DNA from: Longimicrobium sp.
GTDB taxonomy: Bacteria > Gemmatimonadota > Gemmatimonadetes > Longimicrobiales > Longimicrobiaceae
DNA: 64,000 bases
Reading direction: 5' to 3'
Assembly: GCA_036389795.1 (NCBI GenBank)
Contig: DASVWD010000234.1
Location: 1-64,000, forward strand
Program-made: the position numbers and the translations under genes
Notes under the pieces: model-generated
The model's database searches: none
Seen by the model: only the letters and a program-made list of their open reading frames with translations
What the model was told of the DNA's origin: nothing
In this document: positions 16,069-25,565 of the stretch, piece after piece
Layout: each line of letters opens with the position of its first letter
Numbering within the stretch: position 1 is the stretch's first letter

Positions 16069-17403
16069 TCAGTCCCCCGCGGGTCCCACCGCCGGCACCG
16101 CCAGGCGCCGCCGCTCGTCCGCCTGGCCGTCGGCGGACGCCACGCCGTCCAGGATGCCGCCCCTGGACACCAGCTGCGCGGCCAGGACCGTCTGGATCAC
16201 GCTGGTGATGGTGCTGGCCGTGGAGTCCGGCGCGCTCACGCCGCCGCCCGCGATCGTCACCAGCTTCGCCTTCGACAGCGCGTCGGCGATGAAGGGCGCG
16301 ATCTCGGGGAGCATCTCGATCTGCTTGTAGCGGAAGTACGCCTCGCCGCCCATCTGGATCGCCTCGTTGACCTTGCGGATGCTCTCGGCGGTCGCCTCGG
16401 CCACGGTGCGGATGCGGATGGCCTCGGCCTGCGCCTGGGCCTGCGCGTCGATCGCCATCTTCTCGGCGTCGGCGCGCGCCTGGGCGATCTGCGTGGCCTC
16501 CAGCTCGGCCTGGCGCTGCAGGGCCAGCGCCTCCTGCTTCTTGGCCTCGGCCTGGGCGATCAGCGCCGCGTTGGCCGCGCGCGTCTGCTCCAGCTCGCGC
16601 TGCTTGTCGCTGATCACGCGCTCGGCCTCCAGCTCGGCCTCCTTGGCGCGGCGCGACTGCTGCGCGGCCACGATGTCGGCGTTGGCCTGCGCCTCGGCGG
16701 CCGACTGGCGGCGCCGCGCCTCGGCCACCTCGCTCTGCACCACCTTGATGTTCAGCGAGTTGAAGCTGAGCCCCAGGTCGGTGAGCTCGCGCGAGCACGC
16801 CTTGCGGATGATGATGGCCAGCGGGTCGTCGTCGTCCTCCACCGGCACGCCCATCCGGTCCAGCTCGCGGACCACGGCCACGGGCTGCTCCTCCGGCAGC
16901 GCCACGTCGGTGCCGCGCATGGCGGGGAGCCTGGGCGCCGTCTTGGCCGAGAAGAGCTGGTCGTGCGTGAGCAGGTTGATGGCGCGCCGCCCCGAGCTGC
17001 TCAGCAGGTCGATGAGGATGTTGAGCTGCTCCTCGTCGGGCTTCGAGAAGAAGCGGTTGGCCGCCGTCTTGATCATCGCGTCGCTGTCGCCCACCGAGAC
17101 GATGGCCGAGGCCAGCACGCGCACCTTGATCGGCTGCGGCACGCCGTTCCGGTCCAGGTCGGCCGTCTGGTCGGTGATGTCGAGGTCGACGTTGATGGCC
17201 TTGCTGGAGAGGGTGGTCCCCGTGGTGAAGAGGGGGATCTCCTTCGACTTGCCGGGGCCGCGGTAGATGATGGTGTGCCCGGAGAGCCAGCTCACCATGC
17301 GGATCGTCCCCGCCTCGACGTTCTTGAGGATCGACGACACGATGAGCGGCATCATCACGAAGACGCCGAACAACACCAGCAGGATCAAGAGACCCATTCC
17401 CAT
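16069..17403 (-). CDS. Flotillin-family SPFH protein
   Basis: 444 residues. It has an N-terminal membrane hairpin (about 3-28), an SPFH/Band 7 domain (about 30-210, including VEAGTIRMVSWLSGHTIIYRGPGKSKEIP), then a long Ala/Glu/Gln-rich coiled coil (about 215-370, rich in AEAQA and EAELEAERV) and a Gly-rich tail. Flotillins oligomerise on the inner face of the membrane and organise lipid domains. It sits 23 bp downstream of an NfeD-like membrane protein, the usual YuaF-YuaG type pairing, and ends in a strong terminator. The exact cargo is unknown. Confidence 0.93.
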   Translation of the reverse strand: MGMGLLILLVLFGVFVMMPLIVSSILKNVEAGTIRMVSWLSGHTIIYRGPGKSKEIPLFTTGTTLSSKAINVDLDITDQTADLDRNGVPQPIKVRVLASAIVSVGDSDAMIKTAANRFFSKPDEEQLNILIDLLSSSGRRAINLLTHDQLFSAKTAPRLPAMRGTDVALPEEQPVAVVRELDRMGVPVEDDDDPLAIIIRKACSRELTDLGLSFNSLNIKVVQSEVAEARRRQSAAEAQANADIVAAQQSRRAKEAELEAERVISDKQRELEQTRAANAALIAQAEAKKQEALALQRQAELEATQIAQARADAEKMAIDAQAQAQAEAIRIRTVAEATAESIRKVNEAIQMGGEAYFRYKQIEMLPEIAPFIADALSKAKLVTIAGGGVSAPDSTASTITSVIQTVLAAQLVSRGGILDGVASADGQADERRRLAVPAVGPAGD

Positions 17404-17426
17404 GGTTCCTCCAGGGAGTTAGAGCG

Positions 17427-18254
17427 TTACCGGCCGGCGGGGATCGCCGTCGTCCCGGTCCACGACACCGTGCAGCGGTTGCGGGCGCCGTCCACCTCTT
17501 CGATCAGGAGCGCGTCTCCCGCGTGCACCCGCACCCCCTTCGCGCGGTCCTCGGGGCGCAGCGTGGCCAGGAGCTGCACCACCTGCCCGTCCAGCTCGAT
17601 GGAGACCAGCCCCTGGCCGTTGCGGTCGAAGCCGGTGACGGCGGTGGCGGTGTCCATCAGCGCGCTCTCCAGGGTGAGCGCGGGCTGCGAGGCGAAGCGG
17701 AAGAGGAAGTTCCAGAACGGCCCCACCAGCAGCTTCTCGAAGGCGAGCCCGCCGGCCAGCGCCACGGCGAAGAGCAGGAGCCCGCCCAGCCACTCGCGGG
17801 CGAAGAGCCCCGTGGCCCCCAGCCCCACCAGCACGCTGAAGATCACCCGCGGCGACAAGAGCGACAGCAGGAAGTCGCCCGCCGTCTTCCCGGCGCCGTG
17901 CTGCAGCTGGTGGTGGTGGTCGAAGCCGTCGTGGTGGTGCCCGTGCCCCACGCCGTGCCCGTGGCCGACGTCGTGCCCATGCCCGCCGACGTGGTGTCCG
18001 TGCCCGACGTCGTGCCCGTGTAGCCCGGCGTGGTGGCCGACGTCTCCCACGTGGTGGCCCACGGAGACGTCGTGCGCGCCCGCGTGCAGGTGCCCGGCGT
18101 GCGCGCCGTGCCCGTGCAGCGACACGTCGCCGACGTCGTGGCCGTGGCCGTGGTGGCCGCCGGAGTGCTGCCCGCCGTGGCTCAGCGCGCCGCCGATCGC
18201 CATCACGGCGAGGCCGCAGAAGCCCAGGAGAAGCGCGAAGAGGTAGAGGTCCAT
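17427..18254 (-). CDS. NfeD/YuaF-like membrane protein with histidine-rich insert
   Basis: 275 residues. A first membrane helix (about 3-23) is followed by a striking His/Gly-rich stretch (about residues 25-120) with 33 His by my count, built of HGHDVGHGH-like units. Two more membrane helices follow (about 130-175), then a soluble C-terminal domain (about 195-275) with the fold pattern of NfeD OB domains (TAVTGFDRNGQGLVSIELDGQVVQLLA). NfeD-like proteins partner with flotillins, and this is the first gene of such an operon. The His-rich loop lies between the first helix and the second and would probably be periplasmic; it may bind Zn, Ni, Co or Cu. I know no standard family member with this insert. 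Confidence 0.85.
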   Translation of the reverse strand: MDLYLFALLLGFCGLAVMAIGGALSHGGQHSGGHHGHGHDVGDVSLHGHGAHAGHLHAGAHDVSVGHHVGDVGHHAGLHGHDVGHGHHVGGHGHDVGHGHGVGHGHHHDGFDHHHQLQHGAGKTAGDFLLSLLSPRVIFSVLVGLGATGLFAREWLGGLLLFAVALAGGLAFEKLLVGPFWNFLFRFASQPALTLESALMDTATAVTGFDRNGQGLVSIELDGQVVQLLATLRPEDRAKGVRVHAGDALLIEEVDGARNRCTVSWTGTTAIPAGR

Positions 18255-18477
18255 CGGGGTTCGGTCCCGGAGCGGGGCTCGCGGGCGGCGTGCACTACGG
18301 GGGCCGGCGCGCGGAGTTTCCGCCGGTTCCGCGCATGCGAGGGGCTGTGCCGCGAGCGGGGCTCTGGAATGGGGTGGACGGGAGGCGGTTCGGTCGGCCG
18401 GCCCTAAATATATGCGAGATCGTCGCCTGCGCCACTGTGAGGGCGTCGGCTGCCGCATCGCCCGCGGGCGGGGTCGC

Positions 18478-18584
18478 AGGGGCGAGCCCGCGAGTCCGTG
18501 CGAAGGCGGCCCTCGCTCGTGAGCCCCGGCCGCCCGCGCGCACGCGCCGGCATCCGCCAGTCGAGGCAGGCCTCGCCCCTACGA
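18478..18584. repeat. MITE-like GTAGGGGCGAG element, copy 1
   Basis: Ends AGGGGCGAG and CTCGCCCCTACGAG as inverted repeats, with GCCGGCATCCGCC inside. About 107 bp. Confidence 0.7.
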
Positions 18585-18719
18585 GACGCGCGGCTCCCGC
18601 CATCGCAGTCGAAGCCCCGCCCGCGCCGATCCCGCGTACGCACGAATCGTCGGGCGGGGCTTTCCGGGGTTCCAGCGGGCGGCTTATGCCGATTGAGAAT
18701 CTGATCCGGTAATCGGGCT

Positions 18720-18841
18720 CGTAGGGGCGAGGCATGCCTCGCCCGCTGCTTGTCGCAACACCAAAGTTCGTCGAAGTGGGCCGGGCATGTCGCCGTGTGA
18801 TGGCCTTCGGCCATCCGGGCGAGGCATGCCTCGCCCCTACG
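18720..18841. repeat. MITE-like GTAGGGGCGAG element, copy 2
   Basis: Both ends carry the full palindrome GCGAGGCATGCCTCGC, giving terminal repeats CGTAGGGGCGAGG and CCTCGCCCCTACG. The interior differs from the other copies and the element is the longest of the set. Confidence 0.7.
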
Positions 18842-18904
18842 GGAACTTCGATCGCGAATACCGAAGCAGATCGTCAATCAGCATCAGCCGCCCGCTCGCG
18901 CCGA

Positions 18905-19132
18905 TCAGCCCTGGTCCACCCCGCGGCCGGTCTTCTCCTGCAGCTCGTCGATCTTCTTCGACGCCTCGGCCTTGGTGAGGCCGTCGTCCACCTCCTCGCC
19001 GGCCTCCTCGGCCAGGGTGTGCAGGTACGAGCGCTGGGCGCCGGTCATCGGCTCGTCGCCGGTCACCCAGTTGTCCGGGTCCTTGATCATGTTGCCCTGG
19101 TCGGCCGTCTCCGCCGTGCGCCTGTCCGTCAT
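18905..19132 (-). CDS. DUF3072 family small protein
   Basis: 75 residues with a GGGAG ribosome binding site before ATG 19132. The segment DNWVTGDEPMTGAQRSYLHT followed by LAEEAGEEVDDGLTKAEAS matches DUF3072, a short helical family of unknown function found widely in soil bacteria. It is acidic and soluble. About 45 bp upstream of its start lies a near-palindrome, GCGCAAACGTTTACGC (19178-19193), reminiscent of LacI-type operators but unproven. Confidence 0.85.
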   Translation of the reverse strand: MTDRRTAETADQGNMIKDPDNWVTGDEPMTGAQRSYLHTLAEEAGEEVDDGLTKAEASKKIDELQEKTGRGVDQG

Positions 19133-19385
19133 CGATCGTGCTCCCGATCAAAGGTGACTCACTCCTAACCGTCTCTCGCGCAAACGTTTACGCACGATCC
19201 ATACCAAACAAAATCCGAAAGTAGGGGCGAGTCGTCTCCGTCATCTTCAAACCCGGCCCTCCATTCGCCATATTCCACCCGCCTCGCCTGCCGCCCCGCC
19301 CGGCCGCGAGTGTCATAATCGGCCGGGGCCGGGCGTTGGGAAGGCGACGGATGGAAAACGAACCGACGACCCCACGGGAAACGAG

Positions 19386-19814
19386 ATGAAGAAGACCCTG
19401 TTGGCGGCGGCGCTGCTGCTGCTCTCCGCCTGCTCCGACACCACCCAGCCGCCGCTGGCCGGCGTGCTGGTGACCATGACCGGCAACAGCTTCGGCCGCA
19501 ACTCCACCACCGGCATCGCCACCGTGCCGTACGTGGTGTTCAACTCCACCGGCGCCATCATCGCGGTCCCCATCTGCAGCCAGCGCGTGGCGGCCGTGGT
19601 CGAGAGGCGCAACGGCGCCACCTGGGAGGTGGTCGACTCGCCCACCTGCGAGGAGGCGCCGGGGAGCGTGCCGGCCCAGCTCCAGCCCGGGAGCCGGCTG
19701 AGCAGCGAGGCGCTGCTCGACGTGCCCGGGCACTACCGGCTGCGCATCCCCTTCACGGCGAGCGGGCAGACGGTGCAGCTCGAGTCCGTCTCCCCCGAGT
19801 TCGACGTCGGCTGA
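19386..19814 (+). CDS. Putative lipoprotein
   Basis: 142 residues. The signal peptide MKKTLLAAALLLLSAC ends in a clear lipobox with Cys16. The mature part is beta-rich, with strands such as GVLVTMTGNSF, YVVFNSTGAIIAVPI and HYRLRIPFTASGQTVQLESV, which suggests a single immunoglobulin-like or small beta-sandwich domain. Two mature Cys, in IPICSQR and SPTCEEA, could pair. Context gives no hint of function; the next gene, on the same strand, follows after 98 bp. Confidence 0.8.
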   Translation: MKKTLLAAALLLLSACSDTTQPPLAGVLVTMTGNSFGRNSTTGIATVPYVVFNSTGAIIAVPICSQRVAAVVERRNGATWEVVDSPTCEEAPGSVPAQLQPGSRLSSEALLDVPGHYRLRIPFTASGQTVQLESVSPEFDVG

Positions 19815-19912
19815 CGCACCCTGGCCCGGGGCGGGCGCGCGGCGTAGCTTCCGCGCGCTGGCACAACGCACGTTCCCGCGCACCGCGCGCGCCCGACCCC
19901 GGAGCCGTCCGC

Positions 19913-20929
19913 ATGAGACCCGCCCGTCCCCTCCCGGCAGCCGCCGTCCTCGCCCTCGCGCTCCCCGCGGCGCTCTGTGCCCAGCGGGTCCCGCTCCGCC
20001 CCGTCGCCACCTACTCCATCGTCGCGCGCGACTCGGCCACCGGCCAGCTGGGCGTGGCCGTGCAGTCGCACTGGTTCAGCGTGGGCACCGCCGTCACCTG
20101 GGCCGAGGCGGGGGTGGGCGCCGTGGCCACGCAGTCGTTCGCCGAGCCGGCGTACGGGCCGCTGGGGCTGGAGCTGATGCGCCTGGGGCGGCCCGCCCCC
20201 GAGGCGCTCCGGGCGCTGGTCTCCACCGACCCCGACAGCGCGGTGCGGCAGGTGGCGATGATCGACGCCGCGGGGCGGGTGGCCGCCTACACCGGCGGGC
20301 GCGACATCGCCGCCGCCGGCCACCACGTGGGGCGCGGCTACTCGGTGCAGGCCAACCTGATGGAGAAGCCCACCGTGTGGCCGGCCATGGCGCGCGCCTT
20401 CGAGAGCGCCCAGGGCGACCTGGCCGAGCGGCTCCTGCAGGCGCTGGAGGCGGCCCAGCGCGAGGGCGGCGACATCCGCGGGCGCCAGTCGGCCGCCATC
20501 CTGGTGGTCGGGCCCGAGAACACGGGCCGGCCGTGGGCGGACCGCCTCTTCGACCTGCGGGTGGAAGACCACCCCGAGCCGCTGAGGGAGCTGCGCCGCC
20601 TGGTGACGCTCGCGCGCGTGTACCAGAACCTGAACGCGGGCGACGCCGCCGTCACCCGGGGCGACATGGCGGCCGCGGCCGCCGCGTACGGGCGCGCCAC
20701 CAGCATCGCCCCCGACTCGGCGACGAACGGCGAGGCGGTGTTCTGGACGGGGATCAGCTTCGCCGCGGCCGGGCGGGTGGACGAGGCGCTGCCGTGGCTG
20801 CGCCGCGCCTACGCCGTGCACCCGAAGTGGGCCGAGCTGGTGCCGCGGCTCCCCGCCTCGGGCCTGCTGCCGAACGACCCCGCCCTCATCCGCCGCCTGG
20901 TGCAGGGGATGTCGGGCGGCCGCGACTGA
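19913..20929 (+). CDS. Secreted DUF1028 protein with C-terminal tetratricopeptide-like region
   Basis: 338 residues. The signal peptide ends around ALCAQ (residue ~24). Residues ~30-235 form a DUF1028 domain, whose hallmark TYSIVARDSATGQLGVAVQS is followed by HWFSVGTAVTWAEAGVGAVATQS. DUF1028 is related to Ntn-hydrolases, and an enzymatic role on small molecules is suspected but not established. The C-terminal ~100 residues (LVTLARVYQNLNAGDAAVTRG onward) look like two or three TPR-type helical hairpins. The ATG is well placed, but the ribosome binding site is weak. Confidence 0.88.
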   Translation: MRPARPLPAAAVLALALPAALCAQRVPLRPVATYSIVARDSATGQLGVAVQSHWFSVGTAVTWAEAGVGAVATQSFAEPAYGPLGLELMRLGRPAPEALRALVSTDPDSAVRQVAMIDAAGRVAAYTGGRDIAAAGHHVGRGYSVQANLMEKPTVWPAMARAFESAQGDLAERLLQALEAAQREGGDIRGRQSAAILVVGPENTGRPWADRLFDLRVEDHPEPLRELRRLVTLARVYQNLNAGDAAVTRGDMAAAAAAYGRATSIAPDSATNGEAVFWTGISFAAAGRVDEALPWLRRAYAVHPKWAELVPRLPASGLLPNDPALIRRLVQGMSGGRD

Positions 20930-20959
20930 GCGCGCATGCGGCGGGACCGGCCGGGAATC

Positions 20960-21060
20960 GAGGACGTCATCCCGAGGGGCGCGGTAGCGACCCGAGGGAT
21001 CCACTCGCCCTGCCAGGCGGGTCGCGCCGCGCGGAGATGTCGGCTGGCCTTCCCGGCCCG
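20960..21060. repeat. GTCATCCCGAGG-type interspersed repeat
   Basis: Contains GACGTCATCCCGAGG and CGACCCGAGGGATCCACTC, a degenerate form of the TCATTCTGAG...GAAGAATCTAC repeat seen again near 28024-28106 and 28300-28395. It lies entirely between genes. Confidence 0.6.
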
Positions 21061-21092
21061 CCCGCCGTCCGCCACGGAGCCGGGAGCGGGCG

Positions 21093-21503
21093 ATGCGTGA
21101 CCCGGACGAGCTGTTCGCCGCGCTGGCGGGGTCGCGCTTCCGGGCGCACTTCCGCCTGCGCGGGCCCGAGCTGGCGTACCTGCGCCGGCGCGGGATGGAC
21201 GCCGTGCTGCGCCACGCCGACGAGATGATCGGCGCGCGCCTGGCCCCCGCGCACCCGCCCAACGACGGGAGGCAGACGCCGATGCGCGGCCACCCCGTCT
21301 TCCTGGCGCAGCACGCCACCGCCACCTGCTGCCGCGGCTGCCTGGAGAAGTGGCACCGCATCCCCAGGGGCCGCGAGCTCACCCCCGGGGAGCGGCGCCA
21401 CGTCGTTTCCGTCCTCGCCCGCTGGATCGCCGAGCAGGAGCGCGCCGCCCCCGAGCCGCCCGAGGAAGGTCCGGACGAGCAGCTGGGGCTCGGGGTGGAG
21501 TAG
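21093..21503 (+). CDS. DUF4186 domain protein
   Basis: 136 residues. The core motif PPNDGRQTPMRGHPVFLAQH followed by ATATCCRGCLEKWH is diagnostic of DUF4186, a family with a conserved Cys-Cys-x2-Cys and His set that could bind metal. Function is unknown. It starts at ATG 21093, after GGGAGCGGGCG. The C-terminal tail is acidic and variable. A GCAACAAC two-hairpin repeat follows immediately. Confidence 0.88.
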   Translation: MRDPDELFAALAGSRFRAHFRLRGPELAYLRRRGMDAVLRHADEMIGARLAPAHPPNDGRQTPMRGHPVFLAQHATATCCRGCLEKWHRIPRGRELTPGERRHVVSVLARWIAEQERAAPEPPEEGPDEQLGLGVE

Positions 21504-21520
21504 GGAAGGGGGCCACAGGC

Positions 21521-21572
21521 GGCTGAAGCCGCGGCAACAACGGCAGAAAGCCTCGCAGACCCCGCGAGGCTT
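21521..21572 (+). repeat. GCAACAAC two-hairpin element, copy 3
   Basis: Hairpin 1 is GGC-TGAA-GCC, then GCGGCAACAAC, then AGCCTCGC / GCGAGGCT with loop AGACCC. Confidence 0.8.
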
Positions 21573-21687
21573 CCACCGCGAACCCCACTCGCTCCGGCGC
21601 TCGGTTCGCCGCGCGACGCGCCCGTGCGGGAGCGGGCGGGGCCGGCCCGGCACCGCTCATTCATCCGTCCCCCGGAGGGGAGGACCC

Positions 21688-23830
21688 GTGGCGATCTCCC
21701 ACGAAGACCTCTACAAGGAGCTTCGCCGCGCCGTGCTTGCCAGGCACTTCGCCCTCGGCCGGCACTGGCGCGCGAACCACTTCACCAACCTGAACCACCT
21801 CGGCGAGTCGGTCCGCCCGGGGGGACCTGCCGGAGCCGGGCGCGGTGGCGAAGGCGGCGTGCTGGACGGGATGGTCCGTCCCCGAGCGCGGCGGCGCCCG
21901 GCGCTACGGACACGAAGACGAGCTCCGCGACACGCCCGAGCTGGCGGTGGAGCGCTGGCGCGTCATGCGCCACGACCGCACCAACGCGCTGATGATGACG
22001 GGGCTGCGCCTGGTGGGCCTCTGCGTGGAGCACCGGCTGGGGCATCCCGACGCGCGCAGGCTGGTGCGCATCGTCCTCGACACGCTCGAGTCGCTGTACA
22101 AGTTCAGGGAGCCGGACGGCCCCTTCGCCGGCTACGTCCTGCGCTGGGACCCGGCGACGACCGACGAGTGGGAGACGGAGATCGATTCCAAGGGGAGGGA
22201 GAGGCCGCGGGTCTGCTGCCAGTTCCTCGTCAACCAGGACGCGAAGTCGTTCGCGCGGAGCCGCTACCTCTACTGCACGCCGCTGAACGACCCGCGCTAC
22301 GTGGACGCATGCCGGGTGCGGCACGGCCAGGACCGCTTCCGGCGCTGGGAGCCCTCCATGGACGAGTACGTCGGCCTGGTGGCGGGCTACTTCATGATCT
22401 TCCACACCTTCCGGGACGAGGCGGACGCGGGGGACGCGGAAGCGCGGCACCTGGTCGACCGGGTCCGCGAGCAGACGCGGCTCGTCGGGCGCTACCTGCA
22501 GCACGTGGGCTACCTGCTGGTGAGGCCCTGCGGGGGCTTCGCCAACCGCGGCGCCGCCGGTCCGAACCCGGCGTACGAGTACCCGTTCTCCCGCGTCTTC
22601 GAGCGGATCACCGGCGACCGCTTCGCGGTGCCCGGCACCGCCACCTTCGCCAGGGCGGTCGACATGGCCGGCCTCCGGGCGGGGTGGGAGCGGAGCCCGC
22701 TGCTCTCGGGCGTGGCCGCGCTCCGGCGCCTCAGGTCGTCGCCGGCCTGGCCCTCGCTCCAGGCCGCCTTCGGCCCCGAGCCGCAGGAGACGTGGGGCGA
22801 GTTCGGCGGCGCCACGCGCGACACGCTGAGGGAGGCCGCCGAGATCCTGCTGAACCTGGACGCCTTCGACGTGTCGGGCGACGGCCGCTTCGACTTCGTC
22901 GCGGCCCGGTTCTACAAGACGGTGTGCCTGGATTCGCCCCAGCGGGGGTTCGAGCTGTTCATGAGAGCGGCGCCGCACCGGGGCAACTGGTCGGACGTCC
23001 ACAAGCCGCTGATCGCCCTCACCGCGCTCGACGACGACGATCCGGTGGTGCGCGACGAGTACCTGCGCTGGTACGACGCGTTCGTCCACCCCTGGGTCTA
23101 CGGGCCGGGGGACGACGAGGTGCTCGGGACGGGTGCCACGCTGTCCGGGTCGACGAAGCCCGGGCCCGAGCCGTGGTCGATCTCGGCGCTGACCGCCGCG
23201 GTGGCGATGCTGCTGAGGGCGGACGACCCGGTCCGGCGCCCCCCGACCGAGCGGAAGCTCGTCGGCCACCTGCAGTGCATGCGCGAGACCCTCGACGGGA
23301 CGTGCGGGCGCGACCTCGTCCTCTCGCACGGCGAGCCGCCCGGGCGCGAGTTCGAGTCGGTGGGCGAGTCCCACGACAAGAACGGGAACTGGTTCGGATA
23401 CATGGCTCCGCTGGCCCTGGCCTGGCTGCACCAGACCGGGGAGGACGTGGACGCGATCCCGGAGATCCCCGTCCCGGGCGCCGACAGCGTGCGGGGCTGG
23501 CCGAAGCCGGTGGTCCCCGCGGACGTCCTCCGGGCCGCCCACACCGACCGCCTCCCCGTCCCGCTCGGCGCGTTGCGGCGCGGCTTCTTCCCGCCCCCGG
23601 ACCCGGGCGACGTCGACCTGTTCGAGGACCCGCCGCCCAAGCCGTCGGACGACGAGATCGGCGACGTTCCCGCGCCGGTCCCGGGGCCCACGCACAGGCT
23701 GGAGCACGTCGCCGTCCCGCCGGCCACGCCCGCCACGCGGACCTTCCGGCTCCCGCTCCCCCCGCCGCTCCCGAACGGTGCGGATGGCGGGACCGGGACG
23801 GGCCGCCTTCGCCGCCGCCGATCACCCACG
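21688..23830 (+). pseudogene. Unknown large protein interrupted by a frameshift
   Basis: A GTG at 21688 behind GGAGGGGAGG starts MAISHEDLYKELRRAVLARH and runs in frame to about 21818. The protein then continues in the +1 frame (GDLPEPGAVAKAACWTGWSV onward). Removing one G from the six-G run at 21819-21824 restores one frame, so this is an assembly error, a real mutation or a programmed slip. The restored product is about 700 residues, helix-rich with many Trp, Tyr and Arg, and might be an alpha/alpha-toroid. I recognise no family. No stop occurs in the second frame before 25609, deep inside the next gene, so the 3' end given here is a composition-based estimate. Pro-rich sequence near 23640-23790 is probably the true tail. 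Confidence 0.55.
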
Positions 23831-23921
23831 CCGATCCCTTCCCCCGGGCGCCCGCCCCTCGTACGTTTCCTCGTCTCCCGCGATCGTCACGCGAAGTCCA
23901 ATCCCGCGCTCCGGCCGAACC

Positions 23922-25565
23922 ATGCGATCCATCCGCACCATCCTGCTCGCGCTCGCCTCCGCGGCGGTGCTCGCCGCGTCCGCGGCGGCCGCCCAGCAGC
24001 CGGCGCAGATCACCCCGAACGAGATCGACGCCCACGTCCGCTTCCTCGCCTCGGACCTGCTGGAGGGGCGCGCCCCCGCCACGCGCGGCGGCCGGCTCAC
24101 GGCGGAGTACATCGCCGCGCAGCTGCGCGCCTTCGGGGTGGAGCCCGGGGCGGGCGGGAGCTGGTTCCAGCGCGTGCCGATCGACGTGGTGGGCGCCGAC
24201 GCGGCCACCATCCGCGTGGCGGCCTCCGGGCGGGCGACGGCGAATCTCCGCTACCCCGAGGAGGTGGTGGTCTGGCCCGGCTCGGCCGCGGAGCAGTCGA
24301 GCGCGCGCGCCGAGATCGTCTTCGCCGGGTACGGCGCCGCCGCGCCCGAGTACCGCTGGGACGACTTCAAGGGGATGGACCTGAAGGGGAAGGTGCTGCT
24401 GGTGCTGGTGAACGACCCGCCCGCTCCCGCGAACGAGCCGAACCACTTCGGCGGGCGGGCGATGACCTATTACGGGCGCTGGACCTACAAGTTCGAGGAG
24501 GCCGAGCGCCGCGGCGCCGCCGGGGCGCTCATCGTCCACACCACCGAGCAGGCCGGCTACCCCTGGCACACCGTGGTGGGCTCGTGGGCCAAGGAGCAGC
24601 GCATGCTCCCGCGCGACCCCAAGCTCCCGGCGCCGCTCGCCTTCCGCGGCTGGATCACCGACAGCGCCGCCACCGCGCTGCTGCGCCAGGCGGGGCTGGA
24701 CCTGGCCGAGCTGCGCCGCCGGGCCGGGTCGCGCGACTTCCGCCCCGTGGCCACCGGGATCACGCTGGACGTCGGCTTCCGCAACTCGGTGCAGCACCTG
24801 GAGAGCGAGAACGTGGTGGGCGTGGTGCGCGGGAGCGACGCGCGGCTGCGCGACGAGTACGTGGCGTTCAGCGCGCACTGGGACCACCTGGGGATCGGAC
24901 CGAAGGTGAACGGCGACTCCATCTACAACGGCGCGCTCGACAACGCCTCGGGCGTGGCCGACCTGCTGGCGGTGGCCCGCGCGGCGGCCGCGCGGCCCGC
25001 GCCGAAGCGCTCGCTCCTCTTCGTCTTCGTGACCGCCGAGGAGAGCGGGCTGCTGGGCTCGGAGTACTTCGCGCTGAACCCGGTGGTCCCCATCGGGCGC
25101 ATCGTGGCCAACCTGAACGTGGACGGCGGCAACCTGCTGGGCCGCTCGCGCGACTTCCGCGTCCTGGGCGACACCAAGAGCTCGCTGGGGCCGTCGTTCG
25201 CCGGGCTGGTCGGCCCGCGCGGCTGGCGCGTCTCGCCCGACGAGCACCCCGAGCGCGGCTACTTCTACCGCTCCGACCACTTCTCCTTCGCCAAGGCGGG
25301 CGTCCCCTCGGTCTCCATCGCGGCGGGGACCGACTACGAGGGGCGGCCCGAGGGGTGGGGGACGGCGCAGCAGGAGGACTACACCGCGCACCGCTACCAC
25401 CAGCCGAGCGACGAGTACCGGCCCGACTTCGACCTCACCGGCGCCGTGCAGCTGTCGAACCTGCTGCTGGACTTCGGCACCGCGCTGGCGAACGCGCCGG
25501 ACGTCCCCCAGTGGAACCGCGACGCCGAGTTCGCCTCCGTGCGCCCCCCGCGCTCGACGCGCTGA
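23922..25565 (+). CDS. Secreted M28 family aminopeptidase
   Basis: 547 residues with a Sec signal peptide (LALASAAVLAASAAAAQQP). A PA insert occupies about residues 130-290. The M28 catalytic core shows the zinc ligands and catalytic residues in order: FSAHWDHLG (first His), YNGALDNASGVADLL (bridging Asp), FVTAEESGLLGSEY (Glu general base and ligand), NLNVDG (Asp ligand) and the final His in the YHQPSDEY region. Predicted activity: release of N-terminal residues from peptides outside the cytoplasm. I start at ATG 23922 rather than at upstream codons because the signal peptide begins there. It overlaps the run-on frame of the preceding unknown gene. Confidence 0.95.
   Translation: MRSIRTILLALASAAVLAASAAAAQQPAQITPNEIDAHVRFLASDLLEGRAPATRGGRLTAEYIAAQLRAFGVEPGAGGSWFQRVPIDVVGADAATIRVAASGRATANLRYPEEVVVWPGSAAEQSSARAEIVFAGYGAAAPEYRWDDFKGMDLKGKVLLVLVNDPPAPANEPNHFGGRAMTYYGRWTYKFEEAERRGAAGALIVHTTEQAGYPWHTVVGSWAKEQRMLPRDPKLPAPLAFRGWITDSAATALLRQAGLDLAELRRRAGSRDFRPVATGITLDVGFRNSVQHLESENVVGVVRGSDARLRDEYVAFSAHWDHLGIGPKVNGDSIYNGALDNASGVADLLAVARAAAARPAPKRSLLFVFVTAEESGLLGSEYFALNPVVPIGRIVANLNVDGGNLLGRSRDFRVLGDTKSSLGPSFAGLVGPRGWRVSPDEHPERGYFYRSDHFSFAKAGVPSVSIAAGTDYEGRPEGWGTAQQEDYTAHRYHQPSDEYRPDFDLTGAVQLSNLLLDFGTALANAPDVPQWNRDAEFASVRPPRSTR

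Larger units (their letters stand above)
18255..18904. other. Repeat-rich gap upstream of the flotillin operon
   Basis: 650 bp with no credible gene. It includes an AT-rich spot CCTAAATATATGCGAG near 18405, which could belong to the operon's minus-strand promoter, and two MITE-like GTAGGGGCGAG elements (18478-18584 and 18720-18841). Confidence 0.7.

Noticed and set aside
19178-19193. GCGCAAACGTTTACGC as a LacI-type operator
   Set aside because: One arm mismatch, a single copy, and no LacI-family gene in the window; kept only as a note in the DUF3072 entry.
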